Made by a program: the position numbers and the translations under genes. A stretch of 42,916 nucleotides of DNA, taken from the NCBI GenBank assembly GCA_949289145.1, contig CASEML010000131.1:1-42916 (forward strand), given 5' to 3'. Each line of letters begins with the position of its first letter. The stretch's first letter is position 1. The notes under the pieces were generated by a model, which saw only the letters and a list, made by a program, of their open reading frames with translations, searched no databases and was not told where the DNA came from. This stretch comes from an uncultured Eubacteriales bacterium. Lineage in GTDB: Bacteria > Bacillota > Clostridia > Lachnospirales > Lachnospiraceae. Positions 1-8,446 of the stretch are shown here, piece by piece.

Positions 1-1
1 C

Positions 2-325
2 AGAAAGAAAGAAGAAATATCGGTCTGTGTGCGGGAGGACCATGTAGAGATGACAGATTTCTTTGGAGAGGCGTGCCGGACGGACGGTAAAGTGTCTATG
101 GGATATGCAGTATTTCCGTCAGGGACGGTGGTGCCTCCTGCCTCCCATACGGGGGATGAATATTCCTATATTATATCCGGAAGAGTCAAGTGCGAAAGTA
201 ATGGGAAGGTTCAGGAAATGTCGGCTGGGGACGCTTCTTTTATCCCTGCCGGCGAAATGCACAAAAGCATGAATGACTCTGGGGAAGATGCAACTCTGGT
301 GTGGATGCTGATCGAGAAGGATTAA
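2..325 (+). CDS. Cupin-domain protein, 5'-truncated by the window edge
   Basis: The frame is open from the first bases of the window to TAA at 323-325, so the gene probably starts upstream. GTG at 29 is a possible internal start but has no convincing ribosome binding site. The visible part is a single-domain cupin beta-barrel. Motif 1 is seen as SHTGDEYSYIISG, with metal-ligand-like His and Glu. Motif 2 is seen as AGDASFIPAGEMHKSMN, with its His. Small cupins of this type often bind a metal and act as enzymes or ligand sensors, but the substrate cannot be told from sequence. The gene is followed after 15 bases by a terminator hairpin, so it is the last gene of its transcript. The fold assignment is fairly sure; the role is unknown. 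Confidence 0.65.
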   Translation, partial: RKKEEISVCVREDHVEMTDFFGEACRTDGKVSMGYAVFPSGTVVPPASHTGDEYSYIISGRVKCESNGKVQEMSAGDASFIPAGEMHKSMNDSGEDATLVWMLIEKD

Positions 326-340
326 AAATGATATCGGAGA

Positions 341-371
341 GCACCGTGGCCGGAAGGCCGCGGTGTGTTTA
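341..371 (+). terminator. Rho-independent terminator of the cupin gene, intron-adjacent
   Basis: An 11-bp stem (341-351 with 356-366, including G-U pairs at 347/360 and 341/366) closes a GGAA loop. It is followed by a short T-rich run, GTTTATAG. The T run is cut short by the group II intron that starts at about 375, so terminator strength may be altered. Confidence 0.7.
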
Positions 372-798
372 TAGGTGCGCCTGGCGGCGCACGTTTCTAA
401 TGGGTGAAAGTCCCCAATCCGCCCTGGTAGTGGGAAGGATATAGCTGAACACCAAGGGTGTCCTATTCATAACAAAGATTATGATTAACGTGAGGGGAAT
501 CTGAAGGAAGGTGTAGGCAAATCTCTGATCTGACGAACAGAAATCACATCAGGCTACAGTTAAGGATAAGGTTGCCTAACAAACTAAAGTCCAATAACTA
601 CTCGGAATTAACTGTGGTAAATGTGGCAGATGGATGGAGAGAAAGAAACGTGTGGTACCCGGGGAGGTCTCGTCAGCGGATGGAAACAGAGTAAGAAATC
701 CGTCAGTAACAACGAATGGCGAGAAGTCAGCAGAGGTCATAGTACCATTGTGGTTGCAAACATGATGGGAAGGACTGAACTTTAGGAGATGTGAGTAA

Positions 799-2217
799 AT
801 GAATGTAACCAAAGATGGAATTAAGGACAGACAACTTCATATTGAGGACTATCTGCAAATGGTATCTGCGGAACAGAAAGAGTATGCAGAAGTGTCCGCC
901 CATCAGAGGATTGCTGAAAACAACCACATCATCACAGATTTTCAAACGGACAAACTGATGGAAAAGATTTTATCGAATGATAACCTGAATCAAGCGTATA
1001 AAAAGGTAAAGTTTAACAAAGGAGCAGGAGGAGTCGATGGGATGAACGTGGATGGACTTCTGTCGTTTCTCAGAGATAACGGAATGCAACTGAAACAACA
1101 GTTAATGGATGGGAAATATAAACCCAATCCCGTCCGAAGGGTAGAAATACCCAAAGAAACCAAAGGAGAATACAGAAAACTTGGAGTGCCAACAGTAGTT
1201 GACCGTGTATTCCAACAGGCAATTACACAGGTGCTTTCTCCGGTATATGAGGAGCAGTTTTCAGAAAACAGTTTTGGTTTTCGTCCATGCAGGGGTGCAC
1301 ACGATGCACTAAAGCAATGCCAGACAAATGTAAATGATGGATATGCATATGTGGTAGATATGGATTTGGAAAAATTCTTTGACACAGTGTGTCAAAGCAA
1401 ACTCATAGAAATACTATCACGAACCATCAAGGATGGAAGAGTTATTTCACTCATTCATAAATATCTTAATGCAGGAGTAATAAGCAGAGGGATATTTGAG
1501 AAGACAGAAATAGGTATGCCGCAAGGCGGCCCATTAAGCCCATTACTCAGTAACATCATGCTGAATGAACTAGACAAGGAACTAACACGCAGAGGGCACA
1601 GATTTGTGCGCTATGCAGATGATTGTATGATATTCTGCAAAAGCAGGAAAAGTGCAGAAAGAACCTTGAAAAACATCACACCATATATTGAGGGAAAACT
1701 TTTCCTAAAAGTAAATCGAGAAAAGACTTGTGTGTCACATATCAGCAAAGTCAAATACCTGGGATACAGCTTCTATAACTATCGAGGCAAATGCAGATTC
1801 AGAGTACATCCAAAGTCGGTTAGAAAGATGAAGAATAGAATCAGAGAACTGACAAATAGAAGCAATGGATGGGGAAATGAATATCGGGCACTGAAACTGA
1901 CACAGTTTATAAGAGGATGGGTAAACTACTTTGGAATGGCAGATATGAAGAAGCTCTTAAAAGAAACAGATGAATGGCTACGACATAAGATAAGGGCAAT
2001 CTATTGGAAAGAATGGAAGAAAGCCAAAACGAAATATAAGGAACTCAAGGCGTTAGGTGTAGAACAAGAAAAGGCGTGGATATGCGCAAACATGCGAAAT
2101 GGAAACTGGTATTGTAGTGGATATTTTGTATTGCAGACTGCATTTAACAACAAGAAACTCCGTGAATTAGGATACCCGACATTCACAGAGTTCTATTTGA
2201 AAATATGTGAAAACTAG
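799..2217 (+). CDS. ltrA: Group II intron reverse transcriptase/maturase
   Basis: A 472-residue intron-encoded protein that helps the intron RNA fold and splice and reverse-transcribes it during retrohoming. Reverse transcriptase motifs are clear: DLEKFFD at residues 189-195, GMPQGGPLSP at 239-248, and the catalytic YADD at 272-275. The thumb/maturase (X) domain covers about 340-440 and contains FIRGWVNYFG. No HNH endonuclease Cys pairs or motif are seen after it, so the protein is probably endonuclease-minus and would rely on nicked or single-stranded targets. The ATG at 799 follows TTAGGAGATG with good spacing. The frame is intact and all key residues are present, so the intron may still be mobile. 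It lies in intron domain IV, with domain V starting 3 bases after its stop. Confidence 0.95.
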   Translation: MNVTKDGIKDRQLHIEDYLQMVSAEQKEYAEVSAHQRIAENNHIITDFQTDKLMEKILSNDNLNQAYKKVKFNKGAGGVDGMNVDGLLSFLRDNGMQLKQQLMDGKYKPNPVRRVEIPKETKGEYRKLGVPTVVDRVFQQAITQVLSPVYEEQFSENSFGFRPCRGAHDALKQCQTNVNDGYAYVVDMDLEKFFDTVCQSKLIEILSRTIKDGRVISLIHKYLNAGVISRGIFEKTEIGMPQGGPLSPLLSNIMLNELDKELTRRGHRFVRYADDCMIFCKSRKSAERTLKNITPYIEGKLFLKVNREKTCVSHISKVKYLGYSFYNYRGKCRFRVHPKSVRKMKNRIRELTNRSNGWGNEYRALKLTQFIRGWVNYFGMADMKKLLKETDEWLRHKIRAIYWKEWKKAKTKYKELKALGVEQEKAWICANMRNGNWYCSGYFVLQTAFNNKKLRELGYPTFTEFYLKICEN

Positions 2218-2220
2218 AGA

Positions 2221-2296
2221 AGCGCCGTATACGGAACCGTACGTACGGTGCTGTGGGAGGTCGGTAGATAAAATAATTATCTACCTCCTACCCGAT
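2221..2296 (+). ncRNA. Group II intron domains V and VI
   Basis: Domain V is 2221-2252. A 9-bp lower stem (2221-2229 with 2244-2252) starts with the AGC catalytic triad. It is followed by a 4-bp upper stem, a GAAC loop and a 2-nt CG bulge (2242-2243). At 32 nt it is slightly shorter than the usual 34. Domain VI follows as a hairpin around GGTAGATA/TATCTACC and would carry the branch-point adenosine in its 3' strand. The intron ends at about 2296. Confidence 0.8.
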
Positions 2297-2341
2297 TCGG
2301 AAAAAATATGAAAAAAACTTTTCATGTTTTTAATTTTTTTG

Positions 2342-2370
2342 TTGTAAAATTGTGAAAATTTAGATAAAAT
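2342..2370 (+). promoter_or_regulatory. Sigma-A-type promoter for comEA
   Basis: TTGTAA (2342-2347) and TAAAAT (2365-2370) are separated by 17 bases. The pair lies just downstream of the intron and 45 bases before the comEA start. Confidence 0.5.
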
Positions 2371-2414
2371 AAAAGTATCCATATGCAATAGGGTATCCTC
2401 AAAAGGAGGATATC

Positions 2415-3017
2415 ATGAAAAATAAAAAAATAAAGTATATATGCATTTTAACATTCCTTGTTCTGTGCGGTCTTTTTTATATCATGACAGACGATAGCAA
2501 AGACGCACAAAATCTGAGTATTTCCGATGGCAGTGTCACTGAAGCGGAAGCGGCAAGTGCATATCCAAAACCTACAGAAATCAGTAAAAAAAGCATATAT
2601 GTATATGTTTGCGGTGCGGTAGTCAATCCGGGTGTTTATAAAACAGAAGAAGATGCCAGAGTATATCAGGTAATCCAGATGGCAGGCGGGATTTTGCCAG
2701 AGGGTGCTGAGAACTATGTAAATCAGGCGGCGGCTGTTATAGATGGAGAGCAACTGTATGTACCATTTCAGTCAGAGGTGGAAATGGGGGTTATGGATCT
2801 AAAAAATCAGGAAGACGGGGAAAGCGGTGTGAACATTAACACAGCAGGATTAGAGGAATTGATGACTCTGCCGGGTATTGGAGAATCAAAAGCACAAGCA
2901 ATCATTCAATATAGAGAGGAGCATGGAGCCTTTCAGAGTATTGAGGAATTGACCAATATTTCGGGAATTAAAAGCGGAGTTTATGATAAAATAAAAGAAC
3001 TAGTGAGGATTAGGTGA
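2415..3017 (+). CDS. comEA: ComEA, membrane-anchored competence DNA receptor
   Basis: A 200-residue protein that binds double-stranded DNA outside the membrane and feeds it to the ComEC channel in natural transformation. An N-terminal membrane anchor covers about residues 7-25. A SLBB domain covers about 60-115 (IYVYVCGAVVNPGVY at its start). A C-terminal helix-hairpin-helix pair covers about 137-197, with VNINTAGLEELMTLPGIG and the second hairpin ISGIKSGVYDKIKEL. Length and domain order match the Firmicutes family. The ATG follows AAAGGAGGATATC, a strong ribosome binding site. The stop overlaps the upstream edge of the response regulator gene, so the two are probably co-transcribed. No comEB is seen next to it, and comEC comes three genes later. 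Confidence 0.92.
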   Translation: MKNKKIKYICILTFLVLCGLFYIMTDDSKDAQNLSISDGSVTEAEAASAYPKPTEISKKSIYVYVCGAVVNPGVYKTEEDARVYQVIQMAGGILPEGAENYVNQAAAVIDGEQLYVPFQSEVEMGVMDLKNQEDGESGVNINTAGLEELMTLPGIGESKAQAIIQYREEHGAFQSIEELTNISGIKSGVYDKIKELVRIR

Positions 3018-3022
3018 AGAAG

Positions 3023-3712
3023 ATGGGAAAAAAAGTTTTAGTAGTCGACGATGAAAAGTTAATTGTAAAAGGGATTCGTTTTAGTTTAGAACAGGACGGA
3101 ATGGAAGTGGATTGTGCATATGATGGGGAAGAAGCCATTGAGTATGCGAAAACCAATCAGTATGATATCATTCTTTTGGATGTGATGCTGCCAAAATTCA
3201 CTGGTTTTGAAGTGTGTCAGCAGATAAGAGAATTTTCGAATGTGCCAATTGTAATGTTGACCGCCAAAGGTGATGACATGGACAAAATCTTAGGATTGGA
3301 GTATGGTGCAGATGATTATATTACAAAACCCTTTAACATATTGGAAGTAAAGGCAAGAATTAAAGCTATATTGCGTCGCGGTGTTACAAAGGAAGATACA
3401 GCACAGAAACAGGAAGTTATGGAAGCTGGAGATATGAAACTGGACTGCGATGGAAAGAGATTATATATTGCAGAAGAAGAAATTAACTTGACCTCTAAGG
3501 AATTCGACGTATTAGAACTTCTTGTGATGAATCCAAACAAAGTTTACAGCAGAGAAAAATTGTTGAATATAATTTGGGGTGAAGATTACCCGGGAGACGT
3601 AAGAACGGTGGATGTACATATCCGAAGACTTCGTGAGAAAATTGAAAAGAATCCTAGTGAACCAAAATATGTTCATACAAAATGGGGTGTTGGATACTAC
3701 TTCCAAGTATAG
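3023..3712 (+). CDS. OmpR/PhoB-family response regulator
   Basis: The DNA-binding output half of a two-component system. The N-terminal receiver domain has the acidic pair VVDDEK, the phospho-acceptor Asp in IILLDVMLP (residue 53 from this start), the conserved Thr in MLTAKGDD and the Lys in YITKPF. The C-terminal winged helix contains LTSKEFDVLELL and VDVHIRRLREKIE. I chose ATG at 3023 because AGGTGA (3012-3017) lies 5 bases upstream; GTG at 3014 is an alternative that adds three residues. The gene overlaps the end of comEA translationally and is followed by its histidine kinase 37 bases later. The closest known types are WalR/PhoP-like, but the target genes cannot be told. Confidence 0.93.
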   Translation: MGKKVLVVDDEKLIVKGIRFSLEQDGMEVDCAYDGEEAIEYAKTNQYDIILLDVMLPKFTGFEVCQQIREFSNVPIVMLTAKGDDMDKILGLEYGADDYITKPFNILEVKARIKAILRRGVTKEDTAQKQEVMEAGDMKLDCDGKRLYIAEEEINLTSKEFDVLELLVMNPNKVYSREKLLNIIWGEDYPGDVRTVDVHIRRLREKIEKNPSEPKYVHTKWGVGYYFQV

Positions 3713-3749
3713 TGAAGTATCGTTAGTACATGGAAGGAGTAGATAACAT

Positions 3750-5186
3750 ATGAAAGTATTTGATGAATTATTTCATAGTCTGCGCCTTAGAATATTTTTG
3801 GTGGTGCTGATAGTAGGAATTGTGCCCATCATATGCTTAAAATTCGGAGTTTTACGCTCCTATGAAGATGAGATGATATCTGATAGAAGTATTGAAATAC
3901 AGACACAGTGCAATAGTGTATCCAATCAGCTGATAACCTATAATTATCTGTATGATCCTTCATCGGAGAAAGTAAATGCAGAATTGGCGCAGTTATCAAA
4001 TATCTATGACGGACGCATTATTATTGTTGATAGTACACTTAGAATTATTAAGGATACATATTCTCTGGATGAAGATAAAACCATACTCTCTTCGGAAGTG
4101 ATTAAATGTTTTCAGGGAGAGAATACCATACGCTATGATGAGAAGAACCGCTATATAGAGTTGACAGTTCCTGTTATGGACAATATGACAGGTAAGGAGC
4201 AGTCAATTGTGGGAGTTATGTTGGTAAGTGCTTCTGCAGATAGCATAATGGTTACCTTAGAGGATTTAACCACAAAACTTAATTTGTTGGAAGTGGTAGC
4301 AGCAATCATTGTGATTTTGATTGCAGTAATTTTTTCAAAATCTATTGTAAATCCGTTCCTTAAGATGACAGATTCTATTGCAGAATGGGGAGAAGATGTG
4401 GATGAAGAAGCTGTGTCTAAGACTATGACGGAGTTTACGGAAACCCATTTGATTGCAGAATCTTTTGCAAGTCTGTTGTCTAAAATGAAAAGCGTGGATA
4501 AAACAAGGCAGGAATTTGTTTCTAACGTCAGCCATGAATTGAAAACACCATTAACTTCTATGAAGGTGCTGGCAGATTCCATTACAGCAATGGGAGATGC
4601 ACCAGCAGAGCTGTATAAGGAATTTATGACTGATATGTCAGAAGAAATCGATAGAGAAAATAAAATCATTAATGATCTTCTTTCTTTGGTGAAAATGGAT
4701 AAGACAGAAGCAAAACCTCAGATACAATCCATGTCGGTTAACGATTTGATTGAAGTAATCATGAAACGTCTTCGTCCCATAGCTAAAAAGAGAAATATTG
4801 AATTGGTGTTTGAAAGCTTTCGTGAAGTGACAGCAGAAATAGATGAAGTAAAGTTTACGCTTGCAATTTCCAACCTGGTGGAAAATGCCATTAAATATAA
4901 CATTGAAAATGGCTGGGTTCATGTGTCATTAAATGCAGATCACAAAGATATGTACATTGTTGTTGCAGACTCTGGTATCGGTATTCCGGAGGATTCCATC
5001 AATGACATCTTTGAGCGATTTTACCGGGTGGATAAATCTCATTCTAGAGAAATTGGCGGCACCGGACTTGGTCTTGCCATAGCCAAAAATGCAATTTTAA
5101 TGCACCATGGGACGATAAAGGTATCTAGTAAAGTGGGCGAGGGAACGAAATTTACTGCAAGGGTACCATTAAGTTATATTGAATAG
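3750..5186 (+). CDS. Sensor histidine kinase, HAMP-type
   Basis: A 478-residue membrane kinase partnering the upstream regulator. Transmembrane segments lie at about residues 13-33 and 177-197 and enclose an extracytoplasmic sensor of about 140 residues. A HAMP linker follows (about 198-250). The dimerisation domain has the phospho-acceptor His262 in VSHELKTPL. The ATPase domain shows the N box NLVENAIKYN, the G1 box ADSGIGIPED, the F box and the G2 box GGTGLGLAIAKN. All catalytic motifs are intact. No PAS domain is evident, unlike typical WalK/PhoR. The start ATG follows GGAAGGAGTAGATAAC. The stop lies 13 bases before the start of the GerMN lipoprotein, so the lipoprotein may act in the same signalling unit. 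Confidence 0.93.
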   Translation: MKVFDELFHSLRLRIFLVVLIVGIVPIICLKFGVLRSYEDEMISDRSIEIQTQCNSVSNQLITYNYLYDPSSEKVNAELAQLSNIYDGRIIIVDSTLRIIKDTYSLDEDKTILSSEVIKCFQGENTIRYDEKNRYIELTVPVMDNMTGKEQSIVGVMLVSASADSIMVTLEDLTTKLNLLEVVAAIIVILIAVIFSKSIVNPFLKMTDSIAEWGEDVDEEAVSKTMTEFTETHLIAESFASLLSKMKSVDKTRQEFVSNVSHELKTPLTSMKVLADSITAMGDAPAELYKEFMTDMSEEIDRENKIINDLLSLVKMDKTEAKPQIQSMSVNDLIEVIMKRLRPIAKKRNIELVFESFREVTAEIDEVKFTLAISNLVENAIKYNIENGWVHVSLNADHKDMYIVVADSGIGIPEDSINDIFERFYRVDKSHSREIGGTGLGLAIAKNAILMHHGTIKVSSKVGEGTKFTARVPLSYIE

Positions 5187-5199
5187 AGGTGGTGCAGAG

Positions 5200-6144
5200 A
5201 TGAAGAAAAAATTAAGCGTTTTAACCATATTTGTGCTGCTTTGCTTGATAACGGCTTGTTCCGATACAAGAGAGCAGGAAACATCTGAAGAACTCCCGGA
5301 GGGAGCACTTTACGTGTTTTATATAAGTGATGAAAGTGGTACTTTGGAAAAGGAAGCATATATACCTGAACAAACAACTACAGTTCAACTTGTAGAAGAA
5401 TTGTTTGAAAGGCTAAAGCAGCAGCCCACCGGATTGGGGAATAGGACAGCGATCCCTGACAATGTGGAAATATTAGATTATGTGCTGGATGGGGAATTGC
5501 TGAGTCTTTATTTTGGCGAGGCATATTATCAGATGGATTCCATTACGGAGGTTCTCTGCCGTGCGGTCATTGTGCGAACCATGATACAAGTTGAGGGAAT
5601 TGATGGAGTTGAATTCATGGTGAATAATCAGCCTTTAGTAGATAAGACAGGACATACCATTGGACTTATGACCGGCGATACTTTTATGGAAAATATGGGG
5701 TCTGAAATCAATTCCTACCAGGAAACGGAGTTGAAACTTTATTTTAGTAATGAAAAAGGAAATGGTCTTATCATGGTAAAAAGAAAGTTGCTGTACAACA
5801 CAAACATTTCCATGGAAAAATTAATTGTAGAACAGTTGTTAAAGGGAATTGATGCAGAGGAAAGCGGAAATCTTGCCAAAGCCTCCATTCCATCCAATAC
5901 AAAACTTTTAAACTTGTATGTAAAAGACGGTGTATGTTATGTGAGTTTTGATGAGAATTTTGCAAATCAGTCGGTAGGAGTGGACGAAGATGTGATGGTT
6001 TATTCGCTGGTAAATTCCCTAACAGAGATACCAACCATCACTAAGGTCCAAATTTCTATTAATGGTGTATCTAACAGAATGTTTAAAGAAAAGATTAATT
6101 TGAATACAATGTTTGAACGAAATCTAGAATATATAAAAGAATAA
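5200..6144 (+). CDS. GerMN-domain lipoprotein
   Basis: A 314-residue exported lipoprotein. A basic N-terminus and hydrophobic stretch end in the lipobox LITAC. The rest has two GerMN-like modules. The first is around residues 45-165, with ALYVFYISDE and later VELLFERLKQQPTGLGNRTAIP-type features. The second is around 175-305, with LKLYFSNEKG, LIVEQLLKGI and VCYVSFDENFANQ. GerM was first described in Bacillus spore germination, and related domains occur with cell-wall or signalling proteins; the exact role is unknown. ATG at 5200 is preferred over upstream TTG at 5179 because AGAGGTGG precedes it and it puts the signal peptide at the N-terminus. It follows the kinase by 13 bases, which suggests an accessory sensor role. 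That role is an inference. Confidence 0.8.
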   Translation: MKKKLSVLTIFVLLCLITACSDTREQETSEELPEGALYVFYISDESGTLEKEAYIPEQTTTVQLVEELFERLKQQPTGLGNRTAIPDNVEILDYVLDGELLSLYFGEAYYQMDSITEVLCRAVIVRTMIQVEGIDGVEFMVNNQPLVDKTGHTIGLMTGDTFMENMGSEINSYQETELKLYFSNEKGNGLIMVKRKLLYNTNISMEKLIVEQLLKGIDAEESGNLAKASIPSNTKLLNLYVKDGVCYVSFDENFANQSVGVDEDVMVYSLVNSLTEIPTITKVQISINGVSNRMFKEKINLNTMFERNLEYIKE

Positions 6145-6148
6145 CAAT

Positions 6149-6176
6149 AACCCTCTGGCAAAAACGCCAGAGGGTT
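6149..6176 (+). terminator. Strong hairpin between gerM-like gene and comEC
   Basis: A perfect 11-bp stem (6149-6159 with 6166-6176) has an AAAAAC loop, directly after the lipoprotein stop. It is followed by GCATAAAAG, not a T run, so it may be a weak terminator, a processing or stability hairpin, or an attenuator that lowers comEC expression. Confidence 0.5.
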
Positions 6177-6193
6177 GCATAAAAGAAGGGAGA

Positions 6194-8437
6194 ATGTGTT
6201 TGAAAAAAAGACCCATATGTCTGGTGGTGCTTTTACTCATATTGCTGATTCTTATTTCTACAGGAAATTCAGTGAGGACAGGAACTATTCTGGATGATCA
6301 GGAGTTAGCACTGGCAGATGGAGAGAAGTTATGGATTTGGGGCGAAATAGAAAACAAAGAACCAAAAACCGAAGGTTTTGCAATTACATTAAAAGGGGCA
6401 TATACGAAAAATGCGCCACAAGAACAGTATCGTATTCAGGTATACATATCAAAGGAAATATCTTGCCAAATCGGCGACAAAATCAAAATTTATGGAAAAA
6501 TCAAAAGACTGCAGGTAAGCAGAAATAAAGGAATGTTTTATCAGGCATTGTATTACAAGGCAAAGAAAATCCAATACATATGCAATGGAGAAAGTCTTGA
6601 AATTATACAAGCGGGAAAAATGAATTTGAGAGAACATATATTTAATGTAAGAATGATGTTATATCACAGATTGCAGGAGATATACCCCCAGGAGGAAGCA
6701 GAACTTTTAGCGGCTATTCTTTTGGGGATAAAAAGTGGTTTGGAGGAGGAAACCAAGAATTTATATCAAAAGGCGGGAATACTGCATTTAATTAGTATTT
6801 CGGGATTACATATCAGTTGTATTGGCCTTGGGCTATATCATTTTCTGCGAAAAGCCGGAGTAAGCTTTGCCAGCAGTGGAATTGCTACCACGTTGTTTTT
6901 AGTGTTTTACGGTATTTTAAGCGGTGAAAGTGTATCAGCCTGTCGTGCCATTATTATGGCGGTTCTTATGATGGGAGCTTGGTATTTAGGAAGAAGTTAT
7001 GACTTGCTTACAGCACTTTCTTATGCAGCATTATTAATTCTGGTGCAATCTCCCTACCAATTGTATCAGGCAGGTTTTCAACTGTCCTTTGGAGCAGTTT
7101 TGGGAATCGGTATTGTATCACCAGAATTTGTCAAGGCATTTGGCAGGAACAATAAGATTTTGGATGCCGTGGCTATGAATCTGGGCATACAATTGACCAC
7201 ATTACCTATTATTTTGTATTATTATTATGAAATTCCTTTATATAGTCTGTTTTTAAACTTGATTTTGGTGCCACTTATGAGTTTGATCTTATGCTCGGGA
7301 TTGCTGGGATTGGTGTTATCCTACTTGGGACTTGGCTTTGGAAAATTTGGCGGAGCGGGTGCAGTTGTATTATTAAAATTTTATGAGAAACTTGCTGATA
7401 GTACATTGCAGTTACCTTTTTCAAATATTCGCTGGGGGCAGCCTGAGCTAATCAATATCGGTGGCTATTATTTCGTGTTAGCTTTGGGGGTATATGTGCT
7501 TCATAAAATGAATGGACGCAAAGATAAGATATTGCGGGAGGAAACTCATTTATATGGGGAATACGGTTGGGAAGATAAAGTAAGCTTTTCCTGTATTTGT
7601 GTGGTGTTGGTATCCTGCCTGCTGCTGAAATACCATCCTCAAAGTTTATTAAAGATTACCATGTTGGATGTGGGGCAGGGAGATGGCATTGTGATAGAGC
7701 AAAAACAAGGCGGAGTGTATCTGGTAGATGGCGGAAGCAGCGATGTAACACAAGTGGGAAAGTACAGGATATTTCCTTTTCTAAAAGCAGAAGGAATCTC
7801 TAAGATACAGGGAATTTTTATCAGTCATATGGATACAGACCATATTTCTGGCATAAAAGAGCTGTTAGAATATCAAGCACAGGGAGAATTGCAGATTGAG
7901 CGGGTGTATTTGCCGGATATTGGAAAAAAAGATGATATTTATAAAGAGATGGAAGAAAAAATCATGCAGCAGAATATTGAACTGGTATATTTGTCACGGG
8001 GAATGAAGTTAGAGCAGAAAGGGCTGGAGATACAGCTTCTTCAGCCGGTTTCTAAAGAAATTTATCAAGACAGAAATGAGTATTCTATGGTATTTCGGCT
8101 GACTTATAAAGACTTTTCTATGTTATTTACCGGAGATGTGGAGGGGAAAGGAGAGGAAGAGATGCTCCAGTCTGAGCAGCTAGAAAAAACGACTATCTTA
8201 AAAGCAGCGCACCATGGCTCCGAGTATACTATGTGTGAAGAGGTGTTAGCACAGATACAGCCGGTATTCACATGGATATCTTGTGGTAAAAACAATTCTT
8301 ATGGACATCCGCATAAGGCGTTATTAGACAGGATTGAGCAGTTAAATTCTGAAATTTATGTTACAATGGATCAGGGGGCAATAACAGTTGAAACAGACGG
8401 GGAACATATGATAATATATGAGAAGTGCAGACAATGA
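6194..8437 (+). CDS. comEC: ComEC/Rec2 DNA uptake channel
   Basis: A 747-residue polytopic membrane protein that carries single-stranded DNA across the membrane during transformation. The N-terminal part (about 1-160) has a membrane segment and an OB-like DUF4131 region. The competence domain (about 170-460) contains HLISISGLHISCIGLG and many hydrophobic helices. The C-terminal metallo-beta-lactamase-like domain (about 485-747) shows LDVGQGDG, SHMDTDHISG and AAHHGSEY, consistent with an active nuclease-like site. Length matches full ComEC. The ATG at 6194 follows AGAAGGGAGA. comEC is followed directly by holA, a common Firmicutes arrangement. It is separated from comEA by the two-component system and lipoprotein. 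Confidence 0.95.
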   Translation: MCLKKRPICLVVLLLILLILISTGNSVRTGTILDDQELALADGEKLWIWGEIENKEPKTEGFAITLKGAYTKNAPQEQYRIQVYISKEISCQIGDKIKIYGKIKRLQVSRNKGMFYQALYYKAKKIQYICNGESLEIIQAGKMNLREHIFNVRMMLYHRLQEIYPQEEAELLAAILLGIKSGLEEETKNLYQKAGILHLISISGLHISCIGLGLYHFLRKAGVSFASSGIATTLFLVFYGILSGESVSACRAIIMAVLMMGAWYLGRSYDLLTALSYAALLILVQSPYQLYQAGFQLSFGAVLGIGIVSPEFVKAFGRNNKILDAVAMNLGIQLTTLPIILYYYYEIPLYSLFLNLILVPLMSLILCSGLLGLVLSYLGLGFGKFGGAGAVVLLKFYEKLADSTLQLPFSNIRWGQPELINIGGYYFVLALGVYVLHKMNGRKDKILREETHLYGEYGWEDKVSFSCICVVLVSCLLLKYHPQSLLKITMLDVGQGDGIVIEQKQGGVYLVDGGSSDVTQVGKYRIFPFLKAEGISKIQGIFISHMDTDHISGIKELLEYQAQGELQIERVYLPDIGKKDDIYKEMEEKIMQQNIELVYLSRGMKLEQKGLEIQLLQPVSKEIYQDRNEYSMVFRLTYKDFSMLFTGDVEGKGEEEMLQSEQLEKTTILKAAHHGSEYTMCEEVLAQIQPVFTWISCGKNNSYGHPHKALLDRIEQLNSEIYVTMDQGAITVETDGEHMIIYEKCRQ

Positions 8438-8446
8438 GGTATGTAT

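Larger units (their letters stand above)
375..2296 (+). mobile_element. Group II intron, apparently complete, with maturase ORF
   Basis: The 5' end reads GTGCG (375-379), the bacterial group II 5' consensus. The 3' end shows domain V (2221-2252) and a domain VI hairpin ending CCCGAT, which fits the 3' AY rule. The stretch 380-798 holds no other gene and is read as ribozyme domains I-IV upstream of the maturase ORF (799-2217). The intron is about 1.92 kb and lies on the same strand as its neighbours. It sits 8 bases after a terminator stem. That is the habit of IIC introns, but the domain V triad here is AGC, which is more usual in IIA/IIB, so I leave the class open. The ends are inferred from consensus, not from comparison with an empty site. 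Confidence 0.85.

Noticed and set aside
611-616. Possible EBS1 of the intron pairing with the 5' exon TTATAG
   Set aside because: Pairing would need three wobble pairs and I could not fold domain I reliably, so no exon-binding site is claimed.
990-1385. 131-codon open frame on the - strand within the maturase gene
   Set aside because: It is antisense to conserved reverse transcriptase motifs, its composition is unlike a real protein, and it has no ribosome binding site.
4151-4669. 172-codon open frame on the - strand
   Set aside because: It lies wholly inside the histidine kinase gene, has no family motifs, and mirrors the coding frame of a clear gene. The same reasoning removes the other minus-strand frames, including 23974-24453 and 42198-42539.
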